From NCBI RefSeq assembly GCF_016613535.2, contig NZ_CP071518.1, positions 1,612,001 to 1,676,000 on the forward strand: a DNA stretch of 64,000 nt, read 5' to 3'. Below are positions 18,301-28,200 of the stretch, one piece after another (within the stretch, counting starts at the first letter, position 1; the number at the start of each line of letters is the position of its first letter). Below the pieces are notes generated by a model. It was not told where the DNA came from, did not search any database, and saw only the letters and a list, made by a program, of their open reading frames with translations. A program made the position numbers and the translations under genes. This DNA comes from Lysobacter solisilvae. Lineage in GTDB: Bacteria > Pseudomonadota > Gammaproteobacteria > Xanthomonadales > Xanthomonadaceae.

Positions 18301-19215
18301 GGCAAGCCGCTGGGCAACGCCCGCATCTACCTGCTCGACGGGCAGGGCCAGCCGGTGCCGGTGGGCGTGGCGGGCGAGATCCACATCGGCGGCGTGGGCG
18401 TGGCCCGCGGCTACCTGCATCGTGCCGAACTGACGGCCGAGCGCTTCCTGGCCGATCCGTTCGCCGGTACGCCGGACGCGCGTATGTACAAGACGGGCGA
18501 CCTGGGTCGCTGGCTGCCCGATGGCAACCTGGAATACCTGGGCCGCAACGACTTCCAGGTGAAGATCCGCGGCTTCCGCATCGAGCTGGGCGAGATCGAG
18601 GCCAAGCTGCGGTCCTGCGCGGGGGTGCGCGAGGCGGTGGTGATCGCGCGCGAGGACACGCCGGGCGACCAGCGTCTGGTGGCCTACGCGGTGGCCGACG
18701 ACGGCGTGGAGCTGTCGGTGCCGCAGCTGCGCGAAGCGCTGGCGCAGGAGCTGCCCGAGCACATGATCCCGAGCGCGTTCGTGAGCCTGGCGGCGATGCC
18801 GCTGACGCCGAACGGGAAGCTGGACCGGCGCGCGTTGCCGTCGCCGGACCAGAACGCGGTGGCCAGCCGCGCGTACGAAGCGCCGCTGGGCGAAGTCGAA
18901 CAGGCGATGGCCGCGATCTGGCAGGAACTGCTCGGCCTGGACCGCGTCGGCCGCCACGACCACTTCTTCGAACTGGGTGGGCACTCGCTGCTGGTGATGC
19001 AGCTGGTGATCCGCATCCGCGAGCAGCTGCAGGTCGACGTGCCGCTGCGCGCCCTGTTCGAACAACCGGTGTTCAGCGCCCTGTGCGAAAGCGTCGTCGC
19101 CGAACAGCTGAAGCGGTTCGCGACATCGGACGTCGCCGCCGTCGAGGACGAATTGAGCGATCTAACTGAAGAGGAACTCCTCGCAATGCTTTCGGGTGCA
19201 TCACATGAGCGCTGA
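9355..19215 (+). CDS. NRPS-2, three modules (Glu-X-Glu)
   Basis: 3286-residue NRPS. Order by residue: N-terminal docking region 1-45; C1 (LCL type, 46-480, HHIISDGW near 180); A1 490-1020 with YTSGSTGQPKG near 658; carrier near 1050; C2 (DIYPLAPLQEG type, 1118-1570, HHMVCDH near 1280); A2 1594-2110; carrier near 2140; C3 (LCL type, from 2200, HHIISDGW near 2336); A3 2650-3170; carrier near 3208; acidic docking tail with LTEEELLAML. A1 and A3 both read DMKDLGMVDK (Glu-like) and are nearly identical to the last module of NRPS-1. A2 reads DAWFLGVTYK; its first part resembles a Leu code but the end does not, so I call it hydrophobic, uncertain. C2 is a likely dual epimerization/condensation domain that would turn the first Glu into the D form. 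The ATG at 9355 overlaps the NRPS-1 stop and is preceded by a purine-rich stretch (GAGCGAGAG). Confidence 0.95.
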   Translation: MSDRNEALDALKRTILQNRMKQRMAQRAGEGSGQGIPLADRSAPIPLSWAQQRLWFLDQLDQAAGAAYHVSAALRLSGKLDRAALQASLDRIVARHENLRTCFASVDGTPRQVIAPENVGFTMVEQDVSALDARAQAEALADITAREAGAPFDLATGPLIRGRLLRLSEQEHVMLVTQHHIISDGWSNGVLVREVSALYTAFSQGQPDPLPPLQIQYADYAAWQRQWLQGDVLRRQLDFWRDHLGGAPALLELPIDRPRPPVQGYAGDFVEVDLSDELSAGLRALSQRHGVTMFMTLLAAWSVLLSRLSGQDDIVVGSPVSNRPRSEVEPLIGFFVNTLALRVDLSDQPTVAGLLARIKATLVAAYAHQDLPFEQVVEALQPERNLSYSPVFQVLLSMNSTVGADALKLPGLELAPIATPQVSSHFDLDLGFADSGTGLIGKLTYSTELFDRASVVRFTEYLVAVLREMVSDDTQHVSRLSLLSTAERDQVVHGFNATQSPYPQDALIHTLFEAQAAQQPQADAVEYDGVRLSYGELNRRANQVAHRLIALGVKPDDRVAICTERSLDMVVGLLGILKAGGAYVPLDPAYPVDRLAYMLADSAPMAVLTQAVLRDELPMLTAAGCPLLVLDRDFADAAEPASNPALPLSPRQLAYVIYTSGSTGQPKGVMVEHGSAVNFWQVMGRTTHRTCAPNSRVALNAAFSFDMSLKGLLQLLSGHCLVLIPQAIRASGPALLGFLEQQRIDALDSTPSQLEGLLAAGLLEPTGYRPRNVLLGGEPIGPVMWERLKASPVVCFHNMYGPTEATVDATIQCIADSRGGPVIGKPLGNARIYLLDGQGQPVPVGVAGEIHIGGVGVARGYLHRAELTAERFLADPFAGTPDARMYKTGDLGRWLPDGNLEYLGRNDFQVKIRGFRIELGEIEAKLRACAGVREAVVIAREDTPGDQRLVAYAVADDGVELSVPQLREALAQELPEHMIPSAFVSLAAMPLTPNGKLDRRALPSPDQNAVASRAYEAPLGEVEQAMAAIWQELLGLDRVGRHDHFFELGGHSLLVISLIERMRQRDLAVDARTVFMTPVLSAIAAQLTPAGPSVAHEVVVPNPITPDTTTLTPDMLPLVRLTQGEIDRIVAGVPGGVANVQDIYPLAPLQEGILFHHLLDGDSEGDTYLLSSVLAFDERHRLDGFLAALQQVIDRHDLLRTAVHWQDVGTPVQVVYRDAVLPVTELALSAQEPALPQLLARTSPRRLRLDLQRAPILAAYTAQDPDSGQWLLALLNHHMVCDHIAQEVLLSEIRTLLQGQGATLGAPVPYRNFVARGLQVPQADHETYFREQLGDVDEPTAPFGLLDVQGDGGELDEARVRLDDLLAQRIRDSARQHGVTPAVLFHVAWAQVLAQCSGRDDVVFGTVLTGRLQDAGSTDQVVGMFINTLPIRIPLAQVRVADAVRDTGRRLGELLAHEQAPLALAQRCSGIRAPLPLFTSLLNYRHSHEASSAEERAYLLSAWEGVQLLSGQARSNFPISVSIDDLGQGFGLSISALPGPGAVRLAGYMERVLRGLADDLQGQGRRQLRSLAMLPHAERDQLLREFNSDPVDFPQQALLQEVFEALAARQPEAPAVESGGQCLDYGTLNRHANALAHRLIECGVRPRDRVAICAGRSLDMVVAMLATLKAGAAYVPIDPEYPAERVACMLTDSEPAVLLAPRDLHERLAVLASSSCPVLALDEADMSSQTTSNPQVAGLCSRDPACVIYTSGSTGQPKGVLVEHRGILRLVINGTAQLQSGDVLAHCSNPSFDASTWEIWGALLNGARLVIVPSAVVMDPVAFNRALVEARVNVAFLTVGLFNEYADALVEAFAGLRMLLTGGDVMDPRSALRVLGLMQPAARLLNVYGPTEATTYATSFDVDTAVDPIRPVPIGRPVPNTRVYILGSGGEPVPVGVPGEIHIGGPGVAGGYLHRPVLTAERFVIDPFTDVADATMYRTGDLGRWRTDGQIEFIGRNDAQVKIRGFRVEPGEIEALVRTCEGVREAVVIALPDAGGDKRLVGYVVWEADAAEKSTSRLREQVAKILPGHMVPAAFVSLAALPLTPNGKLDRKALPAPDQDSLADGAYEAPRDGIEQVVAGIWQDLLGLERVGRHDNFFELGGHSLLAVRLVTRLRATLGVEITLRDLFARPSLSSLALAVARACPSSHAAIVPVDRGQPLPLSWAQQRLWFVDQLDHAAGGTYHIPAALRLSGSLDRAALQASLDRIVARHESLRTTFVAGLDGEPQQVIAPAAMGFTLLEHDLRGIDHATQDVAIAELTVSESRAPFDLATGPLIRGRLLRLAEHEHILLVTQHHIISDGWSVSVMVRELSTLYAAFQRGQPDPLAPLPIQYADFAAWQRGWLQGERLQAQIDFWRDHLSGAPALLELPTDRPRPPVQSYRGDRVDVCIPPDLAQAMRGLAQRHGVTLFLVVQAAWAILLSRLSGQSEVVIGSPMANRQRAELEPLIGFFVNTLALRVDVPGDTSVGQLLARSKAALLGAFAHQDLPFEQVVEALQPERNLSHSPVFQVWLNLNAAAAAGDGQLHLPGLTLSPVDIEQQTARVDLSLALTDLAGDGLAGSLVYAVDLFDRTTAERIAGHLTTLLQAMVSDDTQRVSRLPLLSTAERDQVVHGFNATQSPYPQDALIHTLFEAQAAQQPQADAVEYDGVRLSYGELNRRANQVAHRLIALGVKPDDRVAICTERSLDMVVGLLGILKAGGAYVPLDPAYPVDRLAYMLADSAPMAVLTQAVLRDELPMLTAAGCPLLVLDRDFADAAEPASNPALPLSPRQLAYVIYTSGSTGQPKGVMVEHRSAVNFWQVMGRTTHRTCAPNSRVALNAAFSFDMSLKGLLQLLSGHCLVLIPQAIRASGPALLGFLEQQRIDALDSTPSQLEGLLAAGLLEPTGYRPRNVLLGGEPIGPVMWERLKASPVVCFHNMYGPTEATVDATIQCIADSRGGPVIGKPLGNARIYLLDGQGQPVPVGVAGEIHIGGVGVARGYLHRAELTAERFLADPFAGTPDARMYKTGDLGRWLPDGNLEYLGRNDFQVKIRGFRIELGEIEAKLRSCAGVREAVVIAREDTPGDQRLVAYAVADDGVELSVPQLREALAQELPEHMIPSAFVSLAAMPLTPNGKLDRRALPSPDQNAVASRAYEAPLGEVEQAMAAIWQELLGLDRVGRHDHFFELGGHSLLVMQLVIRIREQLQVDVPLRALFEQPVFSALCESVVAEQLKRFATSDVAAVEDELSDLTEEELLAMLSGASHER
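10825..12521 (+). repeat. Glu-module repeat, copy 2 (NRPS-2, first module)
   Basis: Same block as 7449-9145. It departs from the other copies inside the carrier domain, just after LLVI/M, where sequence suited to the following dual-type C domain begins. Confidence 0.9.
17302..19026 (+). repeat. Glu-module repeat, copy 3 (NRPS-2, third module)
   Basis: Same block as copies 1 and 2; differences are scattered single bases. Confidence 0.9.
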
Positions 19216-22200
19216 CCAGAACCAGGCCCTGCAGCAACTGCGTCGCGCCGTCGCGCTCCAGCGGCTGCAACAGCGCGGCGGCCCCCAGCAGGATGTGGCG
19301 ATCGTGCCGACCATCCCGACGGTCGATCGTTCCGCTCCGCTGCCCGTGTCATGGGCGCAGCAGCGCCTGTGGTTCCTGGATCAGCTCGATCACGCCGCCG
19401 GCGCCGCCTATCACGTGTCGTCTGCGCTGCGGCTGACGGGCGAGCTCAACCGCGACGCACTGCAGGCCAGCCTGGACCGCATCGTCGCGCGCCACGAAAC
19501 CCTACGTACGCGTTTCGTCATCGTCGATGGCGCGCCGCGGCAGGTGATCGGCGCCGAGGACAGCGGCTTCCTCCTGCTCGACCAGGACCTGCGTAGCCTC
19601 GATGCATCGGCGCAGGCCGCCGAGATGGCGGAGCTGAGCGCCAGCGAAGCCTGTGCACCCTTTGACCTTTCGACCGGTCCGCTGATCCGCGGCCGCCTGC
19701 TGCAGTTGGCACCGCGCGAACATGTCCTGCTCGTCACCCAGCATCACATCGTCTCCGACGGCTGGTCGACCGGCCTGCTGGTGAAGGAAGTCAGTGCGTT
19801 GTACACCGCGTACTGCAAAGGCCAGGACGATCCCCTGCCGCCGCTGCAGATCCAGTACGCCGACTATGCGGCGTGGCAGCGTCAGTGGCTGCAGGGCGAC
19901 GTCCTGCAGGGACAGATCGACTTCTGGCGCACGCACCTGCAGGGCGCGCCGGCGCTGCTGGAGCTGCCGACCGACCGGCCGCGTCCGCCAGTGCAGAGCT
20001 ACAACGGCGCGCGCGCCGAGGTGAGCCTGTCGGTCGAACTCAGCGCCGCGCTGCGCGCACTCTCGCAGCGTCATGGCGTCACCCTGTACATGACGCTCCT
20101 CGCCGGCTGGTCGACGCTGCTGTCGCGCCTGAGCGGCCAGTCCGACGTGGTGATCGGCAGTCCGGTCGCCAACCGGCAGCGCTCGGAAGTCGAGCCGTTG
20201 ATCGGCTTCTTCGTCAACACCCTGGCCCTGCGGGTGGACCTGACCGGCGAGCCGACCGTCGCCGAGCTGCTGGCGCAGGTGAAGGCCACCACGCTGGGCG
20301 CGTACGCACACCAGGACCTGCCGTTCGAGCAGGTGGTGGAAGTCCTGCAGCCGGCACGCAGCCTGGCGCACAGCCCGGTCTTCCAGGTGTTGCTGGGCCT
20401 CAACAACACGCCCGGCGGCGGCGAACTGACCTTGCCGGGCCTCACGCTCGCGCAACTGCAGACGGCGCGGCACTCCGCGCAGTTCGACCTGGCCATGTCG
20501 CTGTCCGACAGCCCGGAAGGTCTCGCCGGCAGCGTGATCTACGCCAGCGACCTGTTCGATGCCGCCACGATCACCACGATGCTGCAGCGCTGGACCCGGC
20601 TGCTGGAGGCGATGGTGGCCGACGACACGCAGCGGGTCAGCCGCTTGCCGCTGCTGTCGGCGCCCGAACGCGAGCAGGTGCTGGGCGCGTTCAACGCCAC
20701 CGACACCGCCTATCCCGATGCCACGCTGATCCATTCGCTGATCCAGGCGCAGGTGGCCCGCCAGCCCGACGCGATCGCGCTGGAGTTCGACGGCCAGCGG
20801 CTGGACTACGCCACCCTCAACCGCCGCGCCAACCGCCTCGCCCATCGCCTCATCGCTATGGGCGTGCAGCCCGACGACCGCGTGGCGATCTGTGTGGAGC
20901 GCGGCATCGGCATGGTGGTGGGCCTGCTGGGCGTGCTCAAGGCCGGCGGCGCCTATGTGCCGCTGGATCCGGCCTATCCGGACGACCGCCTGGCCTGGAT
21001 GCTCGGCGACAGCGCGCCGGTGGCGCTGCTGACCCAGTCCAGCCTGCGCGATCGCCTGGCGGCGTGGGCGGCGGTACCGACGCTGGAGCTGGATGCGCCC
21101 GACGACGCGTCCGACGTCTCCGATCACAACCCCGAGCCGGCCGGGCACCACCCCGGCCAGCTGGCCTACGTCATCTACACCTCCGGTTCGACCGGCCGGC
21201 CCAAGGGCGTGATGGTCGAACACCGCGGCCTGTGCAACCTGGCCACGGCGCAGGTGCGCCTGTTCGATGTGCGGCCGGGCAGCCACGTGCTGCAGTTCGC
21301 CTCCTTCAGCTTCGACGCCAGCATCTCCGAGATCGTGATGGCCCTGTGCGCCGGCGCGTGCCTGCACCTGGCCCCGCGCGAGGCCCTGCGCCCGGGCGCG
21401 CCGCTGCTGGCGACCCTGCGCGAGCGGCACATCACCCACGTCACCCTGCCGTCCTCGGCGCTGCAGGGCTTCGCGGTCGAGGATCTGGCCGACACCGGCC
21501 TGACCCTGATCCTGGCCGGCGAGGCGCTGCCGCCGACCGCCCGCAAGTGGGCGCGCGGCCATCGCCTGATCAACGCCTACGGCCCGACCGAGACCACCGT
21601 GTGCGCGAGCGCGTACGTCGTGCCGGAACAAGACAGTGGCGTGATCCCGGCAGGCACGATCCCGCACAGCACCATCCCGCACAGCACGATCCCGATCGGC
21701 GCGCCGATCGCGAACACGCGCATCTACATCCTGGACCCCGCCGGCGAGCCGGTGCCCGTCGGCGTGGCGGGTGAGCTGTACATCGGCGGCGTGGGCGTGG
21801 CCCGTGGCTATCTCAACCGGCCGGAACTGACCGCCGAGCGCTTCGTGCGCGACCCGTTCGCGCGCGGGAATGCGCGCATGTACCGCACCGGCGACCTGGG
21901 TCGCTGGCGGGCGGACGGCAGCATCGAGTACCTGGGCCGCAACGACTTCCAGGTCAAGCTGCGCGGGTTCCGCATCGAACTGGGCGAGATCGAGGCGCAG
22001 CTGCTGGCCTGCGAAGGCGTCCGCGAGGCGGCCGTGATCGCACGCGAGGATGGCGGCGACCGCCGCCTGGTCGCGTACCTCGTTGCCGGGGGCGATGTCG
22101 AATTATCGGTGCCGATCTTGCGCGACCGCTTGGCGAGCGCGCTGCCCGAACACATGGTGCCCAGCGCGATCGTGCGCCTGGAGGCGCTGCCGCTCACGCC

Positions 22201-25200
22201 CAACGGCAAGCTGGACCGCCGGGCGCTGCCCGCGCCGGACCACGCCGCGGTCGCCAGCCGCCCGTACGAAGCACCGGTCGGTGCGACCGAACAGGCCATC
22301 GCCGCGATCTGGCAGGACCTGCTCGGCCTGGAACGCGTCGGCCGCCACGACCACTTCTTCGAACTGGGCGGGCACTCGCTGCTGGTCATCAGCCTGATCG
22401 AACGCATGCGCAACGCCGGCATGGACGTCGACGTGCGCGCGGTGTTTGCCGCGCCGGCGCTGAGCGCGCTGGCTGATCGCCTGCACAGCGGCGCAGCCAC
22501 TGCCGCCCGCGCGCCGGTCCCGCCGAACCTGATCACCACCGATACCACCCATCTGACCCCCGACCTGCTGCCGCTGGTGCGGCTCACGCAGGAAGAAATC
22601 GACCGCATCGTGGCCGGCGTACCCACCGGGGCATCCGGCATCCAGGACATCTATCCGCTGGCGCCGCTCCAGGAAGGCATCCTGTTCCATCACCTGATGG
22701 GCGGGGAGGGCGACACCTACCTGCTGCGCATGGTGGTTGCGTTCGACAGCGGCGCGCGGATGCACGACTTCGTGAAGCTGGTGCAGACCGTGGTCGACCG
22801 CCACGACATCCTGCGCAGCACGGTGCACTGGGAAGACCTGCCGCAACCGGTGCAGGTCGTGCATCGCCAGGTCACACTGCCTTTGCACCAGATCACGGTG
22901 GCGTCCGGCGAAGCCGTGCTGCCGCAGTTCCTCGCCGCCACCGATCCCCGGCGCCTGCGCCTGGACCTCCGGCAGGCGCCCATGCTGGCGGCTTACACGG
23001 CCTTCGATCCGGACAGCGGTGAATCGCTGCTGGCCTTGCTGAGCCACCACATGGTCTGCGACCACGTCGCGATGGACCTGATCCTGTCGGAAATCCAGCT
23101 GCTGCTGGAAGGGCAGGGCGACCTGCTGCCGGAGCCGGTCCCGTACCGCAACTTCATCGCGCAGGCGCACGCGGTGCCCGACGCCGAGCACGAAGCCTAT
23201 TTCCGCCAGCAACTGGCCGACATCGACGAGCCGACGGCGCCATTCGGCGTGCTGGCGCAGGAACATGGCACCTCGCACGAGGAAAGCAGGATCCAGTTCA
23301 GTGACACGCTGGCGCAGCAGATCCGCGACGCCGCACGCCAGCACGGCGTGAGCACGGCCGTGCTGTTCCACGTGGGCTGGGCGCAGGTGCTGGCGCAATG
23401 CAGTGGGCGCGACGACGTGGTGTTTGGCACCGTGCTCTCGGGGCGCATGCAGAGCTCGGATGCCGCCGACAAGATCGTCGGCATGTTCATCAACTCGCTG
23501 CCGATCCGGATGCCGCTGGCCGGCATGACCGTGACCGATGCGGTGCGTGAAGCCTATGCCCGCCTGGGCGAGCTGCTCGCCCACGAGCAGGCCCCGCTGG
23601 CGCTCGCGCAGCGCTGCAGTGGCGTACCGGCCGGCCTGCCGCTGTTCACGGCTTTGCTGAACTACCGGTTCAACAACGAACCGGGCCAGACCTCGGACGC
23701 GGCCGCGACGCAGGCGGCCTGGCAAGGCGTGCGCGTGCTGTCCCGCGGCCGCACGCACGGCAGCTATCCGATGACCATGTCGGTCGAGGACTGGGGCCAG
23801 GCCCTGGGCCTGTCCGTGCTGCACATGCCGGGGATCGATGGCGAACGCCTCGTGCGTTACCTGGAACAGGCGATGCAGTCTTTGGTGGACGCGCTGGCAC
23901 ATACGCCGGCGCTGCCCATGCGACAGCTGGCGGTGCTGCCGCCGCAGGAACGCGAACACCTGCTGCGCCTGTCCGGTGGCGACGAGCGTGCGTGGCGGGA
24001 AGACGTCCTGGTACACGAACTGTTTGAAGCACAGGCGCGGGACAATCCCGACGCGGTGGCGCTGGTGTGTGCCGGGCAGACACTGACCTACGGCGAACTG
24101 GACGGTCGCGCCAACCAGTTGGCCCGCTTCCTGCGGACGCTGGGCGTCAAGCCCGACCAGCGCGTCGCCATCTGCATGGAGCGCGGCATTGAAATGGTGG
24201 TCGCGCTGTTGGGCGTCATGAAGGCTGGTGGCGCCTACGTGCCGCTGGATCCGCATGCGCCCGCCGAACGCCTGGCGGGCATCCTGCGCACCGATCCTCC
24301 GCTGGCCCTGCTGACGGTGCTGGCGGTCGAGGAATCGCTGCCCGCGCTCAGCCTGCTGCGCGTGGTGGTCGTGGACGACGAGCCGGCCATCGCACGCCAA
24401 TCCGCCCAGGCGCTGGATCGCGCCGATGGCCTGACGCCGGCGCACCTGGCGTACGTGATCTACACCTCGGGTTCGACCGGCATGCCCAAGGGCGTGATGG
24501 TGCCGCACCAGGGCGTGGTGAATTACCTGATGCATGCCAGCACCGGCTATCTGCGCGACGACATCCGCGGCGCGCTGGTCGCCACGCCGCTCGGCTTCGA
24601 TGCCACGGTGACGACGCTGCTGGCGCCATGGCTGGCCGGCAAGCCGGTCGTCCTGCTGGCAGAAGAAAGCGAGCAATGCCTGGTGCAGCTGCTGGAATAC
24701 TGCCGCCGGCCGGAACCGTGGTTGTTCAAGCTGACGCCCGCGCACCTGGATGTGCTGTCCAACCTCGCGCACGCCGCCCCGGTCGCCACCGCGCACCGCC
24801 TGGTCGTGGGTGGCGAGCAGCTGACCGCCCGCACCCTCCGGCGCTTCCGCGAAAACGTGCTGCCGCACGCGATTGTCGTCAACGAGTACGGCCCGACCGA
24901 GGCGGTGGTGGGTTGCACGACGTTCGTGAGCGACGGACGCGAGCCTGCCCTCGCCGGTGACATCGTTCCGATCGGCCGGCCCATCGCCAACACCCGCCTG
25001 CACATTCTGGGCAGCGCCGGCGAGCCGGTGCCCGTCGGCGTGGTGGGCGAGATCTTCATCGGCGGCGCTGGCGTCGTGCGCGGTTACCTCAACCGGCCGG
25101 CGCTGACGGAAGAGCGCTTCGTGCCTGATCCGTTCGCCGCGGACCCGGGCGCACGCTTGTACCGGACGGGCGATCTCGCCCGCTGGCGGCCGGACGGCAA

Positions 25201-28200
25201 CATCGAATACCTGGGACGCAATGACTTCCAGGTCAAGATTCGTGGCTTCCGCATCGAGCTGGGCGAGATCGAGGCGCGCCTGGCGTCCTGCGCGGGCGTG
25301 CGCGACGCGGTCGTGCTGGCGCGTGACGACGCGGCGGGAGACCAGCGCCTGGTGGCCTATGTCGTGCCCGAAGACGAGCAGACCGCAGTGTCTGTCGTCG
25401 CGCTGCGCGATCGCATGCTGCGCGAGCTGCCCGACTACATGGTGCCCAATGCGTTCGTCACCCTGGCGGCATTGCCCCTGACTTCCAACGGCAAGGTCGA
25501 TCGCAAGGCGCTGCCGGCGCCGGACCAGTCCGCCGTGGCGGCCCGCGAGTACGAGGCACCGACAGGCGAGCTGGAGTGCGTGATCGCCGGAATCTGGCAG
25601 GACCTGCTGAGCCTGGAACGCGTCGGCCGCCACGACCACTTCTTTGAACTGGGCGGCCATTCGCTGCTGGCGGTGCGCCTGGTGACACGCCTGCGCGCGG
25701 TGCTGGGCGTGGAAGTGCCCCTGAGCGAGATCTTCGCCCAACCGACCCTGGCGCAACTGGCGGCTTGCGTGTCCGGCGCGGCGGCATCGGCCCAGGGCGC
25801 GATCGTGCCCGTCGACCGCAGCCGGGCGCTGCCCCTGTCCTGGGCGCAGCAGCGCTTGTGGTTCCTCGACCAGCTCGACCACTCGGCCGGGGCGGCGTAC
25901 CACATCCCGGCCGCGTTGCGCCTGAGCGGCGAACTGGACCGCGCGGCACTGCGTGCGAGCCTGGACCGGATCGTGGCCCGCCACGAAAGTCTGCGCACCC
26001 GGTTCGTCAGCGTCGACGGTTCTCCGCAACAGCTGATCGCCCCGGACGACGCCGGATTCGCGCTGTTCGAGCACGACCTGCGCAGCCTGGACGATGCCGC
26101 CCAGGAAGCGGCCGTCGCCGAACTCGGGGCAAGCGAGTCCCGTGCACTCTTCGACCTGGCCACGGGCCCGCTGATCCGCGGACGCCTGCTGCGCTTGGCC
26201 GAGCACGAACACGTGCTCCTGGTCACGCAGCACCACATCATCTCCGATGGCTGGTCGATCGGCGTCCTGGTGCGTGAGGTCTGCACGCTCTACACCGCCT
26301 TCAGTCAGGGCCAGCCGGACCCGCTGCTGCCCCTGCCGGTGCAGTACGCCGACTACGCCGCCTGGCAGCGGCAATGGCTGCAGGGTGACGTGCTTCAGCA
26401 GCAGATCGATTTCTGGCGCAACCACCTCACCGGTGCCCCGGAACTTCTGGAGCTGCCGACCGACCGGCCGCGGCCCGCGGCGATGAGCTACGCCGGCGCC
26501 AGCGTGCCCGTGCGTTTCTCCCGCGAACTCAGCGACGCGCTGCACGCACTGTCGCGCCGCCACGGCGCCACGCTCTTCATGACGCTGATGGCGGGCTGGT
26601 CTGCCCTGCTGTCGCGCTTGAGCGGGCAGGACGACATCGTGATCGGCAGCCCGGTCGCCAATCGCCAGCGCACCGAAATCGAGCCGTTGATCGGCTTCTT
26701 CGTCAACACGCTGGCCTTCCGGGTCAAGCTGGACTCCGACCCGAGCGTCGCGCAGCTGCTCGCCCAGGTGCGGGCCACCACGTTGAGCGGTTACGCCCAC
26801 CAGGACCTGCCGATCGAGCAGGTCGTCGAAGCTCTGCAACCGGCGCGCAGCCTGAGCCACAACGCGCTCTTCCAGGTGTCGTTGAGCCTGAACAACACGC
26901 CGGGCGACGACGGCCTCTCGCGCCTGCCGGGCCTGACGCTCTCGGGCATCGATGGCCACCAGAAAACCACCCGCTTCGATCTGTCGCTGTCGATGGTCGA
27001 CTCGGCCGACGGCCTGGTCGGCGCGGCGATCTACGCCACCGATCTGTTCGATCGGGACACGATGGAACGGATGCTGGGGCACTGGGTGTCGTTGCTGGCG
27101 GCCATGGCGGCCGATGACACGCAGGCCGTCAGCCGGCTGCCCCTGCTGACGCCGGAGGAGCGCGAACACCTGCTGGTCGGATTGAATGGTCCCGCGGTGG
27201 ACTACCCCCGCGACGGGCTGGTGCATGCGATGTTCGAAGCGCAGGCGGCACGTCAACCCGAAGCCGTCGCGCTCGAGTTCGCCGGCCGGCAACTGAGTTA
27301 CGGCGAACTCAACCACCGTGCCAACCAGGTCGCCCACAGGCTGATCGCGTCGGGCGTCAGGCCCGATGACCGCGTCGCGGTCTGTGCCGATCGCGGGCTG
27401 GCCATGATCGTGGGCGTGCTGGGCATTCTGAAAGCCGGCGGCGCATACGTCCCGCTGGATCCGCTGTATCCCGCCGATCGCCTGGCCTGGATGGTGGCCG
27501 ACAGCGCGCCGGCCGTGGTGCTCGCGCCATCGGCGTTGCGCGAACGGCTGCCGATGCTCGCCGCAGCGGGCTGTCCGGTGCTGTCGCTCGAGGACATCGC
27601 GGCTTCCGCGCCGGACACGCCGCTCGCCAACCCCCATGTGCCCGGGCTCACCTCGCGCCACCTGGCCTACGTGATCTACACGTCGGGATCTACGGGTCAG
27701 CCGAAGGGCGTGATGGTCGAGCATGCGTCCGTGATGAACCTGCACACGGAGCTGGAGCGCACCATCTTCGGCGCGCTGGGCGCACACGACCGGGTGGGGC
27801 TCAACGCCGCACTGTCGTTCGACAGCTCGATCAAGTCGCTGCTGCAGTTGTTGTCCGGCCGCTGCGTCGTGGTCGTTCCGCAGGCGGCGCGTGCGGAAGG
27901 GACGGCATTGCTGGAGTTCCTGCGCTCGGGACGGATCGACGCGATCGACTGCACGCCGGCGCAGCTGGAATCGCTGCTGGCCGCGGGCCTGCTGCAGGAA
28001 TCCACGAGCCACGCGCCCAAGGCCGTGCTCATCGGCGGCGAGGCCATCCCGGCGCCCACCTGGCAGCGGCTGGCGCGTTGCACTTCGACGCGGTTCTTCA
28101 ACGTGTACGGCCCGACCGAATGCACGGTGGACAGTTCGATCGCGCTGATCAACGGCGCGGGCGAGCGCCCGCAGATCGGCCGGCCGATCGCCAATGCGCG

